NCBI RefSeq assembly: GCF_006334915.2
Contig: NZ_VDMA02000015.1
Location: 62,001-126,000, forward strand
Direction of reading: 5' to 3'
Length of the DNA stretch: 64,000 bases
Source of the DNA: Microbispora catharanthi
Lineage (GTDB): Bacteria > Actinomycetota > Actinomycetes > Streptosporangiales > Streptosporangiaceae
Part shown: piece by piece, positions 1 through 8,682 of the stretch
Position numbering within the stretch: position 1 is the stretch's first letter
How the letters are laid out: every line of letters starts with the position of its first letter
Notes under the pieces: model-generated
What the model saw: the letters and a program-made list of their open reading frames with translations, nothing else
What the model was told of the DNA's origin: nothing
Database searches by the model: none
Translations under genes and position numbers: made by a program

Positions 1-1011
1 CTTGTAGAGCCAGTAGGCGCCGTTCGGGCTTCCGCCGGTGCCGGTCAGCAGGTCGCCGAGCGCGCCGTAGCCGTTCCAGAACGCGAGCTCGGCGTCATGG
101 ATGCCGTATCGCTCGAACTTCGCGATGTACCCCACCAGGGAGCCCGGGATGCCGACCTCGGAGGGCGCCGCGTACTCCTCGATCGCGATCGGGCGCGGGC
201 TGATGCCGAGGTCCTTCATGATGGCGTTGACCTTGGCGAGGTCACCCACGATCTTGCCCGAGTTGATCAGTTCGTGCCAGGCGAGGATGTCGGGGACCGT
301 GTCGGTCTCGACCGCGTTCCTCAGGAACTTCTCCATGTCGGTGATGTTGTCGGAGAAGCTCGGGCCCTGGATCGGCGTGGTCGGGTCGAGCGACCGCACC
401 TGACGGAAGGTCTTCGTCCAGAAGTCCTCGTAGGTGCCGTTGGACGAGAGCCAGGTGTTGTCCGACTCGTTCCACAGCTCGTACGCCGCCATGTTCGTCG
501 CTCCGGACGCCTGGACGGCCTTGACCTGTTGCTCCACCACGCCCGGCCAGGTGTCCCAGCTGAACTTGTACGGCCAGCCCGCGTAGTAGTCCGACAGGCG
601 GTTCACGACCTTCGCACCCGCTCTGGCCGCCTTGTCGGCGACCACCAGCACGTCGCCCTTGGCCTGCTGCTTGCCGCCCACGGCCATCTGGACGAAGGTG
701 TTCGGCTTGATGGCCTTGACCAGGGCGTCGGAGGGCGTCGCGTCGTCGGCGAGGCCGTACAGGGACCCCGTCGCGACATGCGTGACCGGGCGGAAAGGCT
801 GGTCGGCCTGCACCACGAGCGTGGACGCGGGGACCGGCGCCGCGGCCGCGGCCGCGGGCGTGGGCGTGGGCGTGGCGGACAGGGCGGCTCCCGCGGCCGC
901 ACTCGTGAGCGCGGCCACCAGGGCCCCCATGCGGCGGGATGCGCCCCGGACCCGGTCGCGGCCACGGCGCGGGGCTGAAGCACCTCCCGGGGAGAATGCC
1001 GTTCGAGACAT
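1..1011 (-). CDS. Secreted GH39-like glycosidase, C-terminus beyond window edge
   Basis: The frame stays open to the window edge, giving 337 codons. ATG at 1011 follows an AAAGGAG ribosome site. A long Arg-rich, Ala-rich leader and a TPTPTP stretch suggest export. From about residue 65 it matches its paralogue at 4547-6265 almost block for block: QPFRPVTHVA, SLYGLA, ELWNESDNTW (E182, expected acid/base), WHEL, and AIEEYAAPSEV (E279, expected nucleophile). This is a clan GH-A pattern closest to GH39-type enzymes. It is last in a sugar-uptake operon but has its own LacI-type operator about 95 bases upstream. The exact family and substrate are inferred; an arabinose-containing plant glycan fits the GH127 neighbour. 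Confidence 0.8.
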   Translation of the reverse strand, partial: MSRTAFSPGGASAPRRGRDRVRGASRRMGALVAALTSAAAGAALSATPTPTPAAAAAAPVPASTLVVQADQPFRPVTHVATGSLYGLADDATPSDALVKAIKPNTFVQMAVGGKQQAKGDVLVVADKAARAGAKVVNRLSDYYAGWPYKFSWDTWPGVVEQQVKAVQASGATNMAAYELWNESDNTWLSSNGTYEDFWTKTFRQVRSLDPTTPIQGPSFSDNITDMEKFLRNAVETDTVPDILAWHELINSGKIVGDLAKVNAIMKDLGISPRPIAIEEYAAPSEVGIPGSLVGYIAKFERYGIHDAELAFWNGYGALGDLLTGTGGSPNGAYWLYK

Positions 1012-1105
1012 GGGTGCTACTCCTTTGCGTTGCGTGAACGAGGGGGCGTTCACATCCGTTGTGCGTCGTCTCGAAGGGCTCCCGGGCCGGTGCTGCGGGC
1101 ACGAG

Positions 1106-1121
1106 ATGTTAGCGCTAACAT
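1106..1121. promoter_or_regulatory. LacI-family operator, perfect 16-bp palindrome
   Basis: ATGTTAGCGCTAACAT is a perfect palindrome with the central CG typical of LacI-family operators. It lies 95 bases upstream of the minus-strand GH39-like gene and 180 bases downstream of the permease stop, so this enzyme probably has its own regulated promoter. The obvious candidate regulator is the LacI protein at 8683-9699. I found no second perfect copy elsewhere in the locus. Confidence 0.75.
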
Positions 1122-1254
1122 AACTGGAGCGCCGCAGGTGACGGCGTTCTTGGGGATGCGGGGCGCTTCCTCCGAGGGGCGGGACGGCAGGGGCCGGCCC
1201 GGGATCCCCTGACGTGTGGTGCTTACAGAGGCGACGGACGATCCGTGGCCCCTG

Positions 1255-1298
1255 TCAGCGCTCCTGTGGTGCGAGCGGGATCCATACCCGCACCAGAG
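1255..1298 (-). pseudogene. Apparent 3' remnant of a second GH127 gene
   Basis: Immediately after the permease stop at 1302, one minus-strand frame reads TLVRVWIPLAPQER and then stops at 1255. The intact GH127 at 6402-8393 ends PMRVWIPVAATE. The match holds at the base level as well (TGCGGGT, then TGGATCCCG in both). This looks like the last dozen codons left after deletion of a GH127 paralogue. The match is short, so chance is not excluded. Confidence 0.4.
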
Positions 1299-1301
1299 TC
1301 C

Positions 1302-2123
1302 TCAGTCCTTGACGGCGCCGGCGGTGACGCCCGCGGCGACGTAACGCTGGGCGATGACGAGCAGCACGGTGGCCGGGATGGACGCGACCACGGCGGTGGC
1401 CATGATGGCGTTCCACTCCTGGTTGTTGTTGCCGATGTAGTGGTAGATCCCCAGCGTGATCGGCTGATGGCCGCCGCCCTGGTCCAGAGTGCTGGCGAAG
1501 ACGAAGTCCGACCAGGCCCACAGGAACGCGAACAGCGACACGGTGATGACCGAGTTGCGGCTGACCGGCAGCACGACCGACCAGAACGTGCGGAATGCGC
1601 CCGCACCGTCCACCCGGGCCGCCTGCATCAGCTCCTCGGGAATGCCGGACATGAACGCGGTGAAGATCAGCACCGCGAACGGCACCGCCAGCGTGGAGTC
1701 GGCCACGATCAGCCCCGGCACGGTGTTCAGCACTCCGGTGCTCAGATAGATCGCGTAGAACCCCATCGCCATGATCACGCCGGGGATCATCTGCGCGATC
1801 AGCAGCACGAAGCTCAGCACTCCGCCGCCACGCGGGCGCAGCTTGGCCAGCGAGTAGGCCGCGGGCGCCGCGATCACCAGCGTCAGGGCCACGGTGCCCA
1901 GCCCCACCACGAGGCTGGTGGCGAGGTAGGGCCCCTGCTGCTCCAGCACCGCGCGGTACCCCTCCAGCGTCCCGTGGACGGGGAACCAGTACGGCGGCGA
2001 CTTGCGCATGTCCTGGTCGCGGGTGAACGACACGTTGATCATCCAGTAGACCGGGAACAGCATGAGCGCGGTGAACACCACGCCCAGGCCGGTCCGCCAC
2101 CAGGTGCGACGGGTCTGCGTCAT
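1302..2123 (-). CDS. Sugar ABC transporter permease (MalG/ThuG type)
   Basis: 273 residues with about six membrane helices. The EAA loop for ATPase contact reads EELMQAARVDGAGAFRTFW, near residues 180-198. It is the inner-membrane half-channel of a CUT1 carbohydrate importer. The ATG overlaps the stop of the upstream permease (ATGA), so the two are translationally coupled. No ATPase subunit is encoded in the locus, so a shared MsiK-type ATPase elsewhere probably energises it, as is usual in actinomycetes. The substrate is inferred from neighbouring glycosidases (arabinose- or galactose-containing oligosaccharide). Confidence 0.92.
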   Translation of the reverse strand: MTQTRRTWWRTGLGVVFTALMLFPVYWMINVSFTRDQDMRKSPPYWFPVHGTLEGYRAVLEQQGPYLATSLVVGLGTVALTLVIAAPAAYSLAKLRPRGGGVLSFVLLIAQMIPGVIMAMGFYAIYLSTGVLNTVPGLIVADSTLAVPFAVLIFTAFMSGIPEELMQAARVDGAGAFRTFWSVVLPVSRNSVITVSLFAFLWAWSDFVFASTLDQGGGHQPITLGIYHYIGNNNQEWNAIMATAVVASIPATVLLVIAQRYVAAGVTAGAVKD

Positions 2124-3100
2124 GCCGCCCCCTGCCGTCGCTGCACGCGGATGTAGACGAGGCCGAAGACCAGCGCGATCACGATCAGCAGGTTGCCGAC
2201 CGCCGCGCCGGGCCCGAAGGAGGGCAGGAGGTTGCCGAAGCCCAGCCGGTAGGACCAGGTGGCCAGCGTCGTGGACGCGTCGCTCGGCCCGCCCTTCGTC
2301 ATGATCCAGATGATGTCGAACACCTTCAGCGTGTAGACCAGCCCGAGCAGCAGCGTGATCGCCGAGACCGGCCGCAGCAGCGGGAACGTCACCCGCCAGA
2401 ACCGCTGCCAGCCGGTCGCCCCGTCCAGGGCCGCCGCCTCGTGGATGTGGGACGGGATCGCCTGCAGGCCGCTGTACAGCACGACGAGGTTGAACGGGAT
2501 CCCGATCCAGATGTTGGCGATGGTCACCGACCACAGCGACCAGTCCGGGGACGTCAGCCAGTTGACCGGGTCGATCCCCACCGCCGCGAGCGCCGCGTTG
2601 ACCACGCCCGACTCGCTGTTGAGCATCCACGACCAGGTCGAGGACGACACGATCAGCGGCAGCAGCCACGGCACCAGGAACAGCGCGCGCAGGGTCGCCG
2701 ACAGCCGGAAGTTCCGGGTGAAGAACACGGCCAGGGCGAGCCCGATGGTGAACTGGAAGGCCAGCGACACCGCGGTGAACACCACCGTGTGCCACAGCGC
2801 CGGCCCGAAGGTGGCGTCGCGGACGACCTTCGCGTAGTTGGCGAGCCCCGTGAACGGCGCGTCCCCCTGCACGAACGACCGCACCGTGTAGTTCCGCAGG
2901 CTCAGGTCGACGTTGCGGTACAGCGGATAGACGTAGAACGCGAGCAGGTAGACCACCACCGGCGCGAGGAACGCCCACGCGGCCCACTGACCCGATCGCC
3001 GTGCGAACGCGCGGCGGCCGCCTCCGGCCCGTGACGCCGGGGCCCGCTCCCGCCGGCCCGCCGCGGTCGGCGGGGCCGGCGTCTGTGTTGCGTGTTTCAT
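2120..3100 (-). CDS. Sugar ABC transporter permease (MalF/UgpA type)
   Basis: 326 residues. The start at 3100 (MKHATQTP) was chosen because GAAGGAA lies just before it; an alternative ATG sits four codons upstream. After a basic, Pro/Ala-rich cytoplasmic N-terminus there are six membrane helices, the first reading AAWAFLAPVVVYLLAFY. The EAA loop is HEAAALDGATGWQRFWRVTFP. It pairs with the downstream permease (4-bp overlap) and follows the binding-protein gene by 59 bases, the standard CUT1 order. Confidence 0.92.
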   Translation of the reverse strand: MKHATQTPAPPTAAGRRERAPASRAGGGRRAFARRSGQWAAWAFLAPVVVYLLAFYVYPLYRNVDLSLRNYTVRSFVQGDAPFTGLANYAKVVRDATFGPALWHTVVFTAVSLAFQFTIGLALAVFFTRNFRLSATLRALFLVPWLLPLIVSSSTWSWMLNSESGVVNAALAAVGIDPVNWLTSPDWSLWSVTIANIWIGIPFNLVVLYSGLQAIPSHIHEAAALDGATGWQRFWRVTFPLLRPVSAITLLLGLVYTLKVFDIIWIMTKGGPSDASTTLATWSYRLGFGNLLPSFGPGAAVGNLLIVIALVFGLVYIRVQRRQGAA

Positions 3101-3159
3101 GCTTTCCTTCATCTGGACGACCAGAGGCGGGCCCGGAGACGACGCCCCGGGCCCGGACG

Positions 3160-4443
3160 CTACTGGACGGCGCTCGCCGCCGTGGCCTGGGCTGCCGTCA
3201 AGGCCTCCTGCGGCGGCTGCGACCCGCTCAGCGCGGCCTGCATCGCCTTCCACATGGGCTCGGAGATCTTCGGATACTTCGTGCCGAGGTTGTCGCTGGT
3301 GCGGCCCTTAGCGGCCTTGACCGCCTCCACCCACACCTTCAGCTCGGCGTTCTGCTCGACCTGCTTGGCCTGCACCTCCTCGGTCGGCGCGATGTACGAC
3401 AGCGTGGTGTCGGTGGTGTAGGAGTTTCCGGTGCTGGCCAGGCACGTCACCAGCTTCTGGGAGGCGACGTAGCGGGCGGCGTCCTTCTGCACGGGAAGGG
3501 TGACGAACTCGCCGCCGGTCGGGGCGGGGGCGGTGCCGCCGTCCTTGGCGGGGATCGGGATGATGCCGTAGTCGAAGCCGGTCTTCTTGGCGTTGGCCAA
3601 CTGCCAGGTGCCGTTCTCGCCGAAGGCGAAGTCCCCGGTCGCGAACTCCTGCCAGCTCGTGGTCTGGGTGTTGTTGATGACCGAGGTGGGGGCGTAGCCC
3701 TTCTTCACCCAGTCGGTCCACAGCGACAGCGCCGCCACGCCCTCCGCGGAGTCGAGCTTCGTGAGGTTCGCGCCGGAGCCCCAGAACCAGGGCAGGAACT
3801 GGAAGCTGCCCTCCTCGGTGCCGATCGCCGAGAACGTGATGCCCTTCTTGCCCGCCGCCTTCACCTTCTCCAGCGCGGCGGTCAGCGACGCCCAGTCCTT
3901 CACCGCGGCCGCGTCCACGCCGGCCTTCTTCAACACCCCCTTGTTGTAGTAGAGGGCGAGGGTGTTGGCCCCGATCGGGATGCCGTACGTCTTGCCGCCG
4001 AGCTGACCCGCCGCCAGCAGGTTAGGCGAGACGGTCGAGGTGTCGATCTTCGTCTCGTCGGTCGAGGTCAGCACCCCCGCCTCCGCCAGCGTCGAGACGA
4101 CCGGGTTGTCCACGATCAGCACGTCCGGCGAGTTGCCCTGCTGGGCCGCCAGCAGCGCCTTGTTGGTCAGGTCGGTGGTGTCGTAGCCGGTCCGCTTGAC
4201 GGTCACTCCGGCCTGCGTCCCGCACTGCGTGAGCAGCTTCACCCAGTCGGAGGAGTCGTCGAACTGCGGGTAGGGGTCCCAGATCGTGTAGGTCCCGCCC
4301 CCGGCGGCGGCCTGGCTCGCGCCCGCCGAGGAGGCGCCGGCGTCGTCGCCGGACGACCCGGAGCACGCGGTGAGACCGCCCGCGACGGCGAGGACCACCA
4401 GGCCCAGGCCGGCGGCGCGCCGGCCTCTGTCGAGGCTTTTCAT
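3160..4443 (-). CDS. Sugar-binding lipoprotein of ABC importer
   Basis: 427 residues. ATG at 4443 is preceded by AGGAAGA. The signal peptide ends in a lipobox (LTAC, Cys about residue 28), so the protein is anchored outside the membrane. The body is a family 1 extracellular solute-binding protein, with motifs such as GKTYGIPIGANTLALYYNK and TSWQEFATGDFAFGENGTW. It captures an oligosaccharide for the two permeases encoded downstream. It lies 103 bases after the GH39-like glycosidase gene, which may generate its ligand. Confidence 0.92.
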   Translation of the reverse strand: MKSLDRGRRAAGLGLVVLAVAGGLTACSGSSGDDAGASSAGASQAAAGGGTYTIWDPYPQFDDSSDWVKLLTQCGTQAGVTVKRTGYDTTDLTNKALLAAQQGNSPDVLIVDNPVVSTLAEAGVLTSTDETKIDTSTVSPNLLAAGQLGGKTYGIPIGANTLALYYNKGVLKKAGVDAAAVKDWASLTAALEKVKAAGKKGITFSAIGTEEGSFQFLPWFWGSGANLTKLDSAEGVAALSLWTDWVKKGYAPTSVINNTQTTSWQEFATGDFAFGENGTWQLANAKKTGFDYGIIPIPAKDGGTAPAPTGGEFVTLPVQKDAARYVASQKLVTCLASTGNSYTTDTTLSYIAPTEEVQAKQVEQNAELKVWVEAVKAAKGRTSDNLGTKYPKISEPMWKAMQAALSGSQPPQEALTAAQATAASAVQ

Positions 4444-4460
4444 ATCGTTCTTCCTTTCGA

Positions 4461-4477
4461 CGGCCGGCGTCCGGCCG
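4461..4477. terminator. Intercistronic hairpin before the binding-protein gene
   Basis: CGGCCGG-CGT-CCGGCCG is a perfect 7-bp stem with a 3-base loop and no T-run. It lies in the 103-base gap between the GH39-like gene and the solute-binding-protein gene on the minus strand. Such hairpins often stabilise the binding-protein mRNA or partly terminate the upstream message; which applies here cannot be told. Confidence 0.45.
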
Positions 4478-4546
4478 CTGTCATCTCGTTCACCGGCGCG
4501 GGTCCACACGGTCAGGGCGCGAACCCGCGCGGCGGCTCAGGTCGGT

Positions 4547-6265
4547 TCAGGTGAGCTGGATGTAGTCCAGCTCGGCATAGCCGGTCCCGCCGCCGAAGGA
4601 GGGGGACCCCTTGGCCAGGCGGATCATGTTGTAGCCCGCCCGCAGGTTCACCGTGGTGCTGACCGTGGCGCCGAACTGGCCCCAGGCGGCGGTGGGCGGA
4701 TAGCTGACCGTCGTCCAGGCGCCGCCGTTGTACGCCAGCCCCTGCGTGGCGGTCGCCCCGGTGGCGTTGGCGTAGCCGATGGTCATCGTGTACGCCCGGG
4801 CGGTGGGCACGTTCACCACGAAGTCGACGTAGCTGTCCGTGTTGTGATCACCGTTGTTGTTGTCGATGCGCCCGACGTAGCCGCCCTCGGACGCGCTGGA
4901 GCCGGTCAGCCGCTGGGCGCGGAAGACGGCCGCGTTCTCCGCCTCGTAGCGCTGCTGGTAGGACGGCACGCCGCTGACCGGCTGGATCACCAGGTTGTAG
5001 GCGCTGGTCGCCGACATGTTCGGCACCGGCACGCTGATCTGCCCATTGCTCACGGCGTACGTGCTCGTGGAGATGGTCGTGGGCGCGGTCACGGCGGTGA
5101 ACCGGCCGTTCGCGGGGGTCGACTGCAGGGTCACCCGGACCGAGGAGCCCAGCGCGCCGATGCCGGTGACACGGACCGTGTTGGTGCCCGACTCGTTGCC
5201 GAAGACCACGTTGACGATCTTGCGGGTGGAGTCGTAGGAGGCGAAGCCGTCCAGCCCGGTCTGGGTGGCCGGGGTGGTGGTGACCATGCGGCCGGCCATG
5301 TCGCCGTACCACTTGTACAGCCACCAGGTGCCGGTGGGCTGGCTGTTGTTGACGACCAGCCCGTTCATGGTGCCGTATTCGTACCAGAACGCCCGGTGCG
5401 CCATCTCGACGCCGGCGCGCTCGAACTTGGCCACGTAGCTGGCGATGCGGCCGGGGACGTCAACTTCGCTCGTCGCGGCGTACTCGTTGATCGCGATGCG
5501 CCGTGGGCTGATGCCGAGCGAGGACTCCAGGGAGCGGTAGTCGGCGATGTGCGCGGCGATGGCGGTGGGGTCGCCCAGCTCGTGCCAACAGATGACGTCG
5601 GGCAGTGTGCCCGCGGCCTTGGCGCTGCTCAGGAACGACGACAACCAGGAGCGGTTGTAGTAGGAGATGCTCGGGCCGACGATCGGCGTCGTGGCGTCCA
5701 GCGCCCGGACCGCTCGGTAGGTGCGCGTCCACCCGTCGTTGAACGACCCGGCCGCGGAGGTGTTCCACGTCCAGTCGGGCTCGTTCCACAGCTCCCAGCC
5801 GATGACGTTGGTCACCGAGGTCGCGTTGATCCTGGCCCGGACCATCGTGTTCACCTTGGCCAGCCAGTCGTCCCAGCTCACCCACTGGTAGGGGAAGTTC
5901 GGATAGATGTCCGGCATCCGGACGAACTCCCCGGCCCCGACGCGGATGGCCTGCGGCGCCACGAGCAGCGAGTCGCCGCCGGGCGGCTGGCCGTTGGGCC
6001 TCTGGCCCACGCCGGGGGCGGGCTGCGTCAGCGAGTTGACCTTCAGCGGCAGCAGCGCGGAGTCGGCCGGGCGGCTGTTTTCCGCCAGGCCGTACAGACC
6101 GCCGGCCGCGACGTGGGTGACGGGCCGGAAGGGCTGCGCCGCGTTCACCGTCAGGGTGGCGCCCGCCGCCTCGGCGGGCGCCAGTGGGACGAGCGCCCCG
6201 GTCAGTGACACGGCCAGCGACACGGCCAGCGCGGACAACAGGGTCGCGCGTCGGGGTCTGCGCAT
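4547..6265 (-). CDS. Secreted GH39-like glycosidase with C-terminal CBM35/6 module
   Basis: 572 residues. Sec signal peptide is residues 1-34 (cleavage near AEAAG). The catalytic (beta/alpha)8-type domain is about 38-330, with WELWNEPDW (E162 acid/base) and AINEYAA (E261 nucleophile). A small beta domain follows, then a carbohydrate-binding module from about 440 to 572 (YEAENAAVF to AELDYIQLT) of CBM35/CBM6 type. ATG at 6265 follows GAGGTAAG. It sits between GH127 and the importer, so it probably releases the sugar that the transporter takes up. GH39 includes xylosidases and arabinogalactan side-chain enzymes (known); the substrate here is inferred. The paralogue at 1-1011 shares both catalytic blocks. 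Confidence 0.85.
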   Translation of the reverse strand: MRRPRRATLLSALAVSLAVSLTGALVPLAPAEAAGATLTVNAAQPFRPVTHVAAGGLYGLAENSRPADSALLPLKVNSLTQPAPGVGQRPNGQPPGGDSLLVAPQAIRVGAGEFVRMPDIYPNFPYQWVSWDDWLAKVNTMVRARINATSVTNVIGWELWNEPDWTWNTSAAGSFNDGWTRTYRAVRALDATTPIVGPSISYYNRSWLSSFLSSAKAAGTLPDVICWHELGDPTAIAAHIADYRSLESSLGISPRRIAINEYAATSEVDVPGRIASYVAKFERAGVEMAHRAFWYEYGTMNGLVVNNSQPTGTWWLYKWYGDMAGRMVTTTPATQTGLDGFASYDSTRKIVNVVFGNESGTNTVRVTGIGALGSSVRVTLQSTPANGRFTAVTAPTTISTSTYAVSNGQISVPVPNMSATSAYNLVIQPVSGVPSYQQRYEAENAAVFRAQRLTGSSASEGGYVGRIDNNNGDHNTDSYVDFVVNVPTARAYTMTIGYANATGATATQGLAYNGGAWTTVSYPPTAAWGQFGATVSTTVNLRAGYNMIRLAKGSPSFGGGTGYAELDYIQLT

Positions 6266-6373
6266 CTACTTACCTCGCTCTTTCTGTGCTCAGGTGGGGG
6301 GTGGAGAGGAGGTGAAGCCGGGACCGCCCGCCCCGAATTCGGCGGCGCGCGCCGCGAGCGGTCCCTCTGTCGC

Positions 6374-6398
6374 CGCGGGCCGTACGCTGCGGCCCGCG
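6374..6398. terminator. Hairpin directly after the GH127 stop
   Basis: CGCGGGCCG-TACGCTG-CGGCCCGCG forms a perfect 9-bp stem with a 7-base loop. It starts three bases after the GH127 stop and has no T-run. It could be a partial terminator, lowering downstream transcription, or an mRNA-end stabiliser within the operon. Confidence 0.5.
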
Positions 6399-6401
6399 AG
6401 G

Positions 6402-8393
6402 TCATTCCGTGGCGGCGACCGGGATCCAGACCCGCATCGGGCCCTCGCTCCGGTTGCCCCACATGAAGTAGGGCACCGCCGTGAGCGCGAACGACGTGCC
6501 CGGCCGCTCCCGCCTGATCCCGGTGGCGTACAGCGAGTCGCCGGTGCGGGCGACCAGCCCGCCCGCGTTGATCACGACCGGGATGTCCGGCAGGTCCTCG
6601 CGGTGACCTGATGTGATCGGAGCGGCGGGGTCGAGCCGCACGTCCTCCAGGACCGTGCCGGGCGGCAGGTCGGCCTGCTCCAGGCAGTACACGAGCGGGC
6701 CGCGCGCCAGGGCGACGCAGCCCCGCACCGCGTCCACTCGCGGATGCGCGCTCACCTGCCGGACCGGCATCTCCAGGTCGAGGACGACCGTCGTGCCCGG
6801 CGCCCAGGCCCGGGTGAGCCGGATGTAGCCGTCCCGTGCGGGGGCCATCACGGGGCCGCCGTCGATACGGACCGTGTACGCGTCGCACCAGGCCGGCACG
6901 CGCAGCGCGAGCGTCCAGGTGGCGGCGGTCTCGGAGGTCACGGTCAGCTCGATCCGGCCCTGCCAGGGGTATTCGGTGCGCACGTCCAGCCGTACGGCGG
7001 CGCCCGCGACCTCGGCGTTCACGCTGCCCGAGGCGTACAGGTGGATCTGCAGGCCGTCGTCGTGGGCGGTGGCCAGATAGCCGTGCAGCGAGGCCATCAG
7101 CCGGGCGATGTTGGGCGGGCAGCAGGCGCACGAATACCAGGGCAGCCGGCGCGACGCGGCCTCCTCACCCGAGCTCGCGTGTCCCGTGCGCAGCTGCAGG
7201 GGGTTGGAGTAGAAGAAGTGCCTGCCGTCGGACGACACGGCGGCGGCGACCGCGTTGTACAGCGCCCGCTCCATCTCGTCGGCGTAGCGGGCCCGGCCGG
7301 TGGCCAGCAGCAGCCGCCAGTTCGCGTGGACGCTCGCGATCGCCGCGCAGGTCTCGGCGTAGGCCCGGTCGGGCGGCAGCTCGTAGGGGTCGCCGTACGC
7401 CTCCTCGCGGTGGCGCGAGCCGTGCGCGCCGGTCACGTAGGAGCGCCGGTGGACGGCGTCCTCCCACAGTCGCTCGGCCGCGTCCAGCAGCACATGGTCG
7501 CCCGTCTCCGCGCCCACGTCGACCATCCCGGCCAGCAGGTAGAGCTGGCGTACGGCGTGGCCGGTGACCTCGCGGGCCTCCCGTACGGGCACGTGGTCCT
7601 GATAGTAGGCGGGCCCGAACCGCCCGTGCCCGAGCAGCCCCCGTCCGCGCAGGTCGAGGAACCGGCGCGCCAGGTCCAGATAGGGCCGGTGGCCGGTCAG
7701 CCGGTACAGCTCGGCGAGCGCGGTCTCGATCTCCGGATGCCCGCAGACCTCCTCGACACCGCCCGGACCGAACCGCTCCACCAGCAGGTCCGCGAACCGC
7801 CGGGCCACGGCCACCAGCGCGGGGCTCACGCCGGTGCGGGCCGCCGCCACCGCCGCCTGGAAGAGATGGCCGGCGCAGTACAGCTCGTGGCTCCAGTCCG
7901 GCTTGCGCCACCGCTCGTCCGGCGCGACGACGGTGAAGTAGGAGTTGAGGTAGCCGTCCGCCTGCTGGGCGCGGGCGAGCAACGCGACCGTGTCCTCCAC
8001 GAACGACCGCAGCGCCTCGTCGCCGGACGAGGTGCCCAGCTCCCAGGCCGCGGCCTCCAACGTCTTGTGGACGTCGGAGTCGGCGAACCACATGCCGGCG
8101 AACGCCGCGTCCGACTCGCCCGCGGCGGCTCGGAGGTTGCCGATGTTCCCGGCGTGGTGCAGGTTGTCCACGCAGTGCGGCAGCGTGTCCTCGGCGTTGC
8201 GCCGCTGCCACCGCCCCAGCAGGCCTCCCGTGTCGAGACGGGCCTGGTCCGGGCTCAGCGGCCACAGCGCGGCGACCGCCCCGGGCCCCGGAGCGACCGG
8301 CCCCGCGGAATCGCCGAGGTCGGACGGGGCCGACGCCCGCATCGTCCCGACGCTGGGAGCGGCAGAGGTGTCTGACAACTTCTGCTCAGTCAT
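6402..8393 (-). CDS. GH127 beta-L-arabinofuranosidase
   Basis: 663 residues, usual length for GH127 (formerly DUF1680). No signal peptide is visible, so it is probably cytoplasmic and acts on imported oligosaccharides. The zinc-thiolate centre of the family is present: AETCA gives E347 and C349, and CACCPPNIARL gives C424 and C425, one of which acts as nucleophile in characterised members. Family members remove beta-L-arabinofuranose from hydroxyproline-linked arabino-oligosaccharides; some act on other furanosides. It is the first gene of the minus-strand operon and divergent from the LacI regulator. Confidence 0.9.
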   Translation of the reverse strand: MTEQKLSDTSAAPSVGTMRASAPSDLGDSAGPVAPGPGAVAALWPLSPDQARLDTGGLLGRWQRRNAEDTLPHCVDNLHHAGNIGNLRAAAGESDAAFAGMWFADSDVHKTLEAAAWELGTSSGDEALRSFVEDTVALLARAQQADGYLNSYFTVVAPDERWRKPDWSHELYCAGHLFQAAVAAARTGVSPALVAVARRFADLLVERFGPGGVEEVCGHPEIETALAELYRLTGHRPYLDLARRFLDLRGRGLLGHGRFGPAYYQDHVPVREAREVTGHAVRQLYLLAGMVDVGAETGDHVLLDAAERLWEDAVHRRSYVTGAHGSRHREEAYGDPYELPPDRAYAETCAAIASVHANWRLLLATGRARYADEMERALYNAVAAAVSSDGRHFFYSNPLQLRTGHASSGEEAASRRLPWYSCACCPPNIARLMASLHGYLATAHDDGLQIHLYASGSVNAEVAGAAVRLDVRTEYPWQGRIELTVTSETAATWTLALRVPAWCDAYTVRIDGGPVMAPARDGYIRLTRAWAPGTTVVLDLEMPVRQVSAHPRVDAVRGCVALARGPLVYCLEQADLPPGTVLEDVRLDPAAPITSGHREDLPDIPVVINAGGLVARTGDSLYATGIRRERPGTSFALTAVPYFMWGNRSEGPMRVWIPVAATE

Positions 8394-8682
8394 GCCTCAT
8401 CTTTCGTGGAGCAGCGGACGTCCTTCACGCCGCCGAGGAGTTTCCCGCTCACGGCGAGGGACGCGGGAAGTCCGCCGAGGCGGACCGCCCTGGTGACTGC
8501 GGAGCGAGAAGCCAGGGGCGTGTCGCCTGCAGTAGGAAACTAGGAAAACGATTGCCGTCACGGTATCCAACCGGCTTCCAGACCGTCAATAGCCCGTTTC
8601 CGCCTTGTTACAGGGGCTTCGGAGTCACACGTACGGCCTATAGAGTGGGACTCAGGCAACCCCCTAGGAAAGTGGAGGAAAC
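8394..8682. promoter_or_regulatory. Divergent promoter region between GH127 operon and lacI-type gene
   Basis: This 289-base spacer must hold the promoters for both the glycan operon and its regulator. It is less GC-rich around 8530-8650, with a GGAAAACGATTGCCG stretch (about 8548) and TATAGAGT just upstream of the regulator's ribosome site. No perfect palindrome like the one at 1106 is visible, so the operator here is either degenerate or absent. Confidence 0.5.

Noticed and set aside
1245-2156. Long open frames on the strand opposite the permease and glycosidase genes
   Set aside because: Arg/His/Gly-rich, no family motifs, no ribosome sites; typical mirror frames of GC-rich genes.
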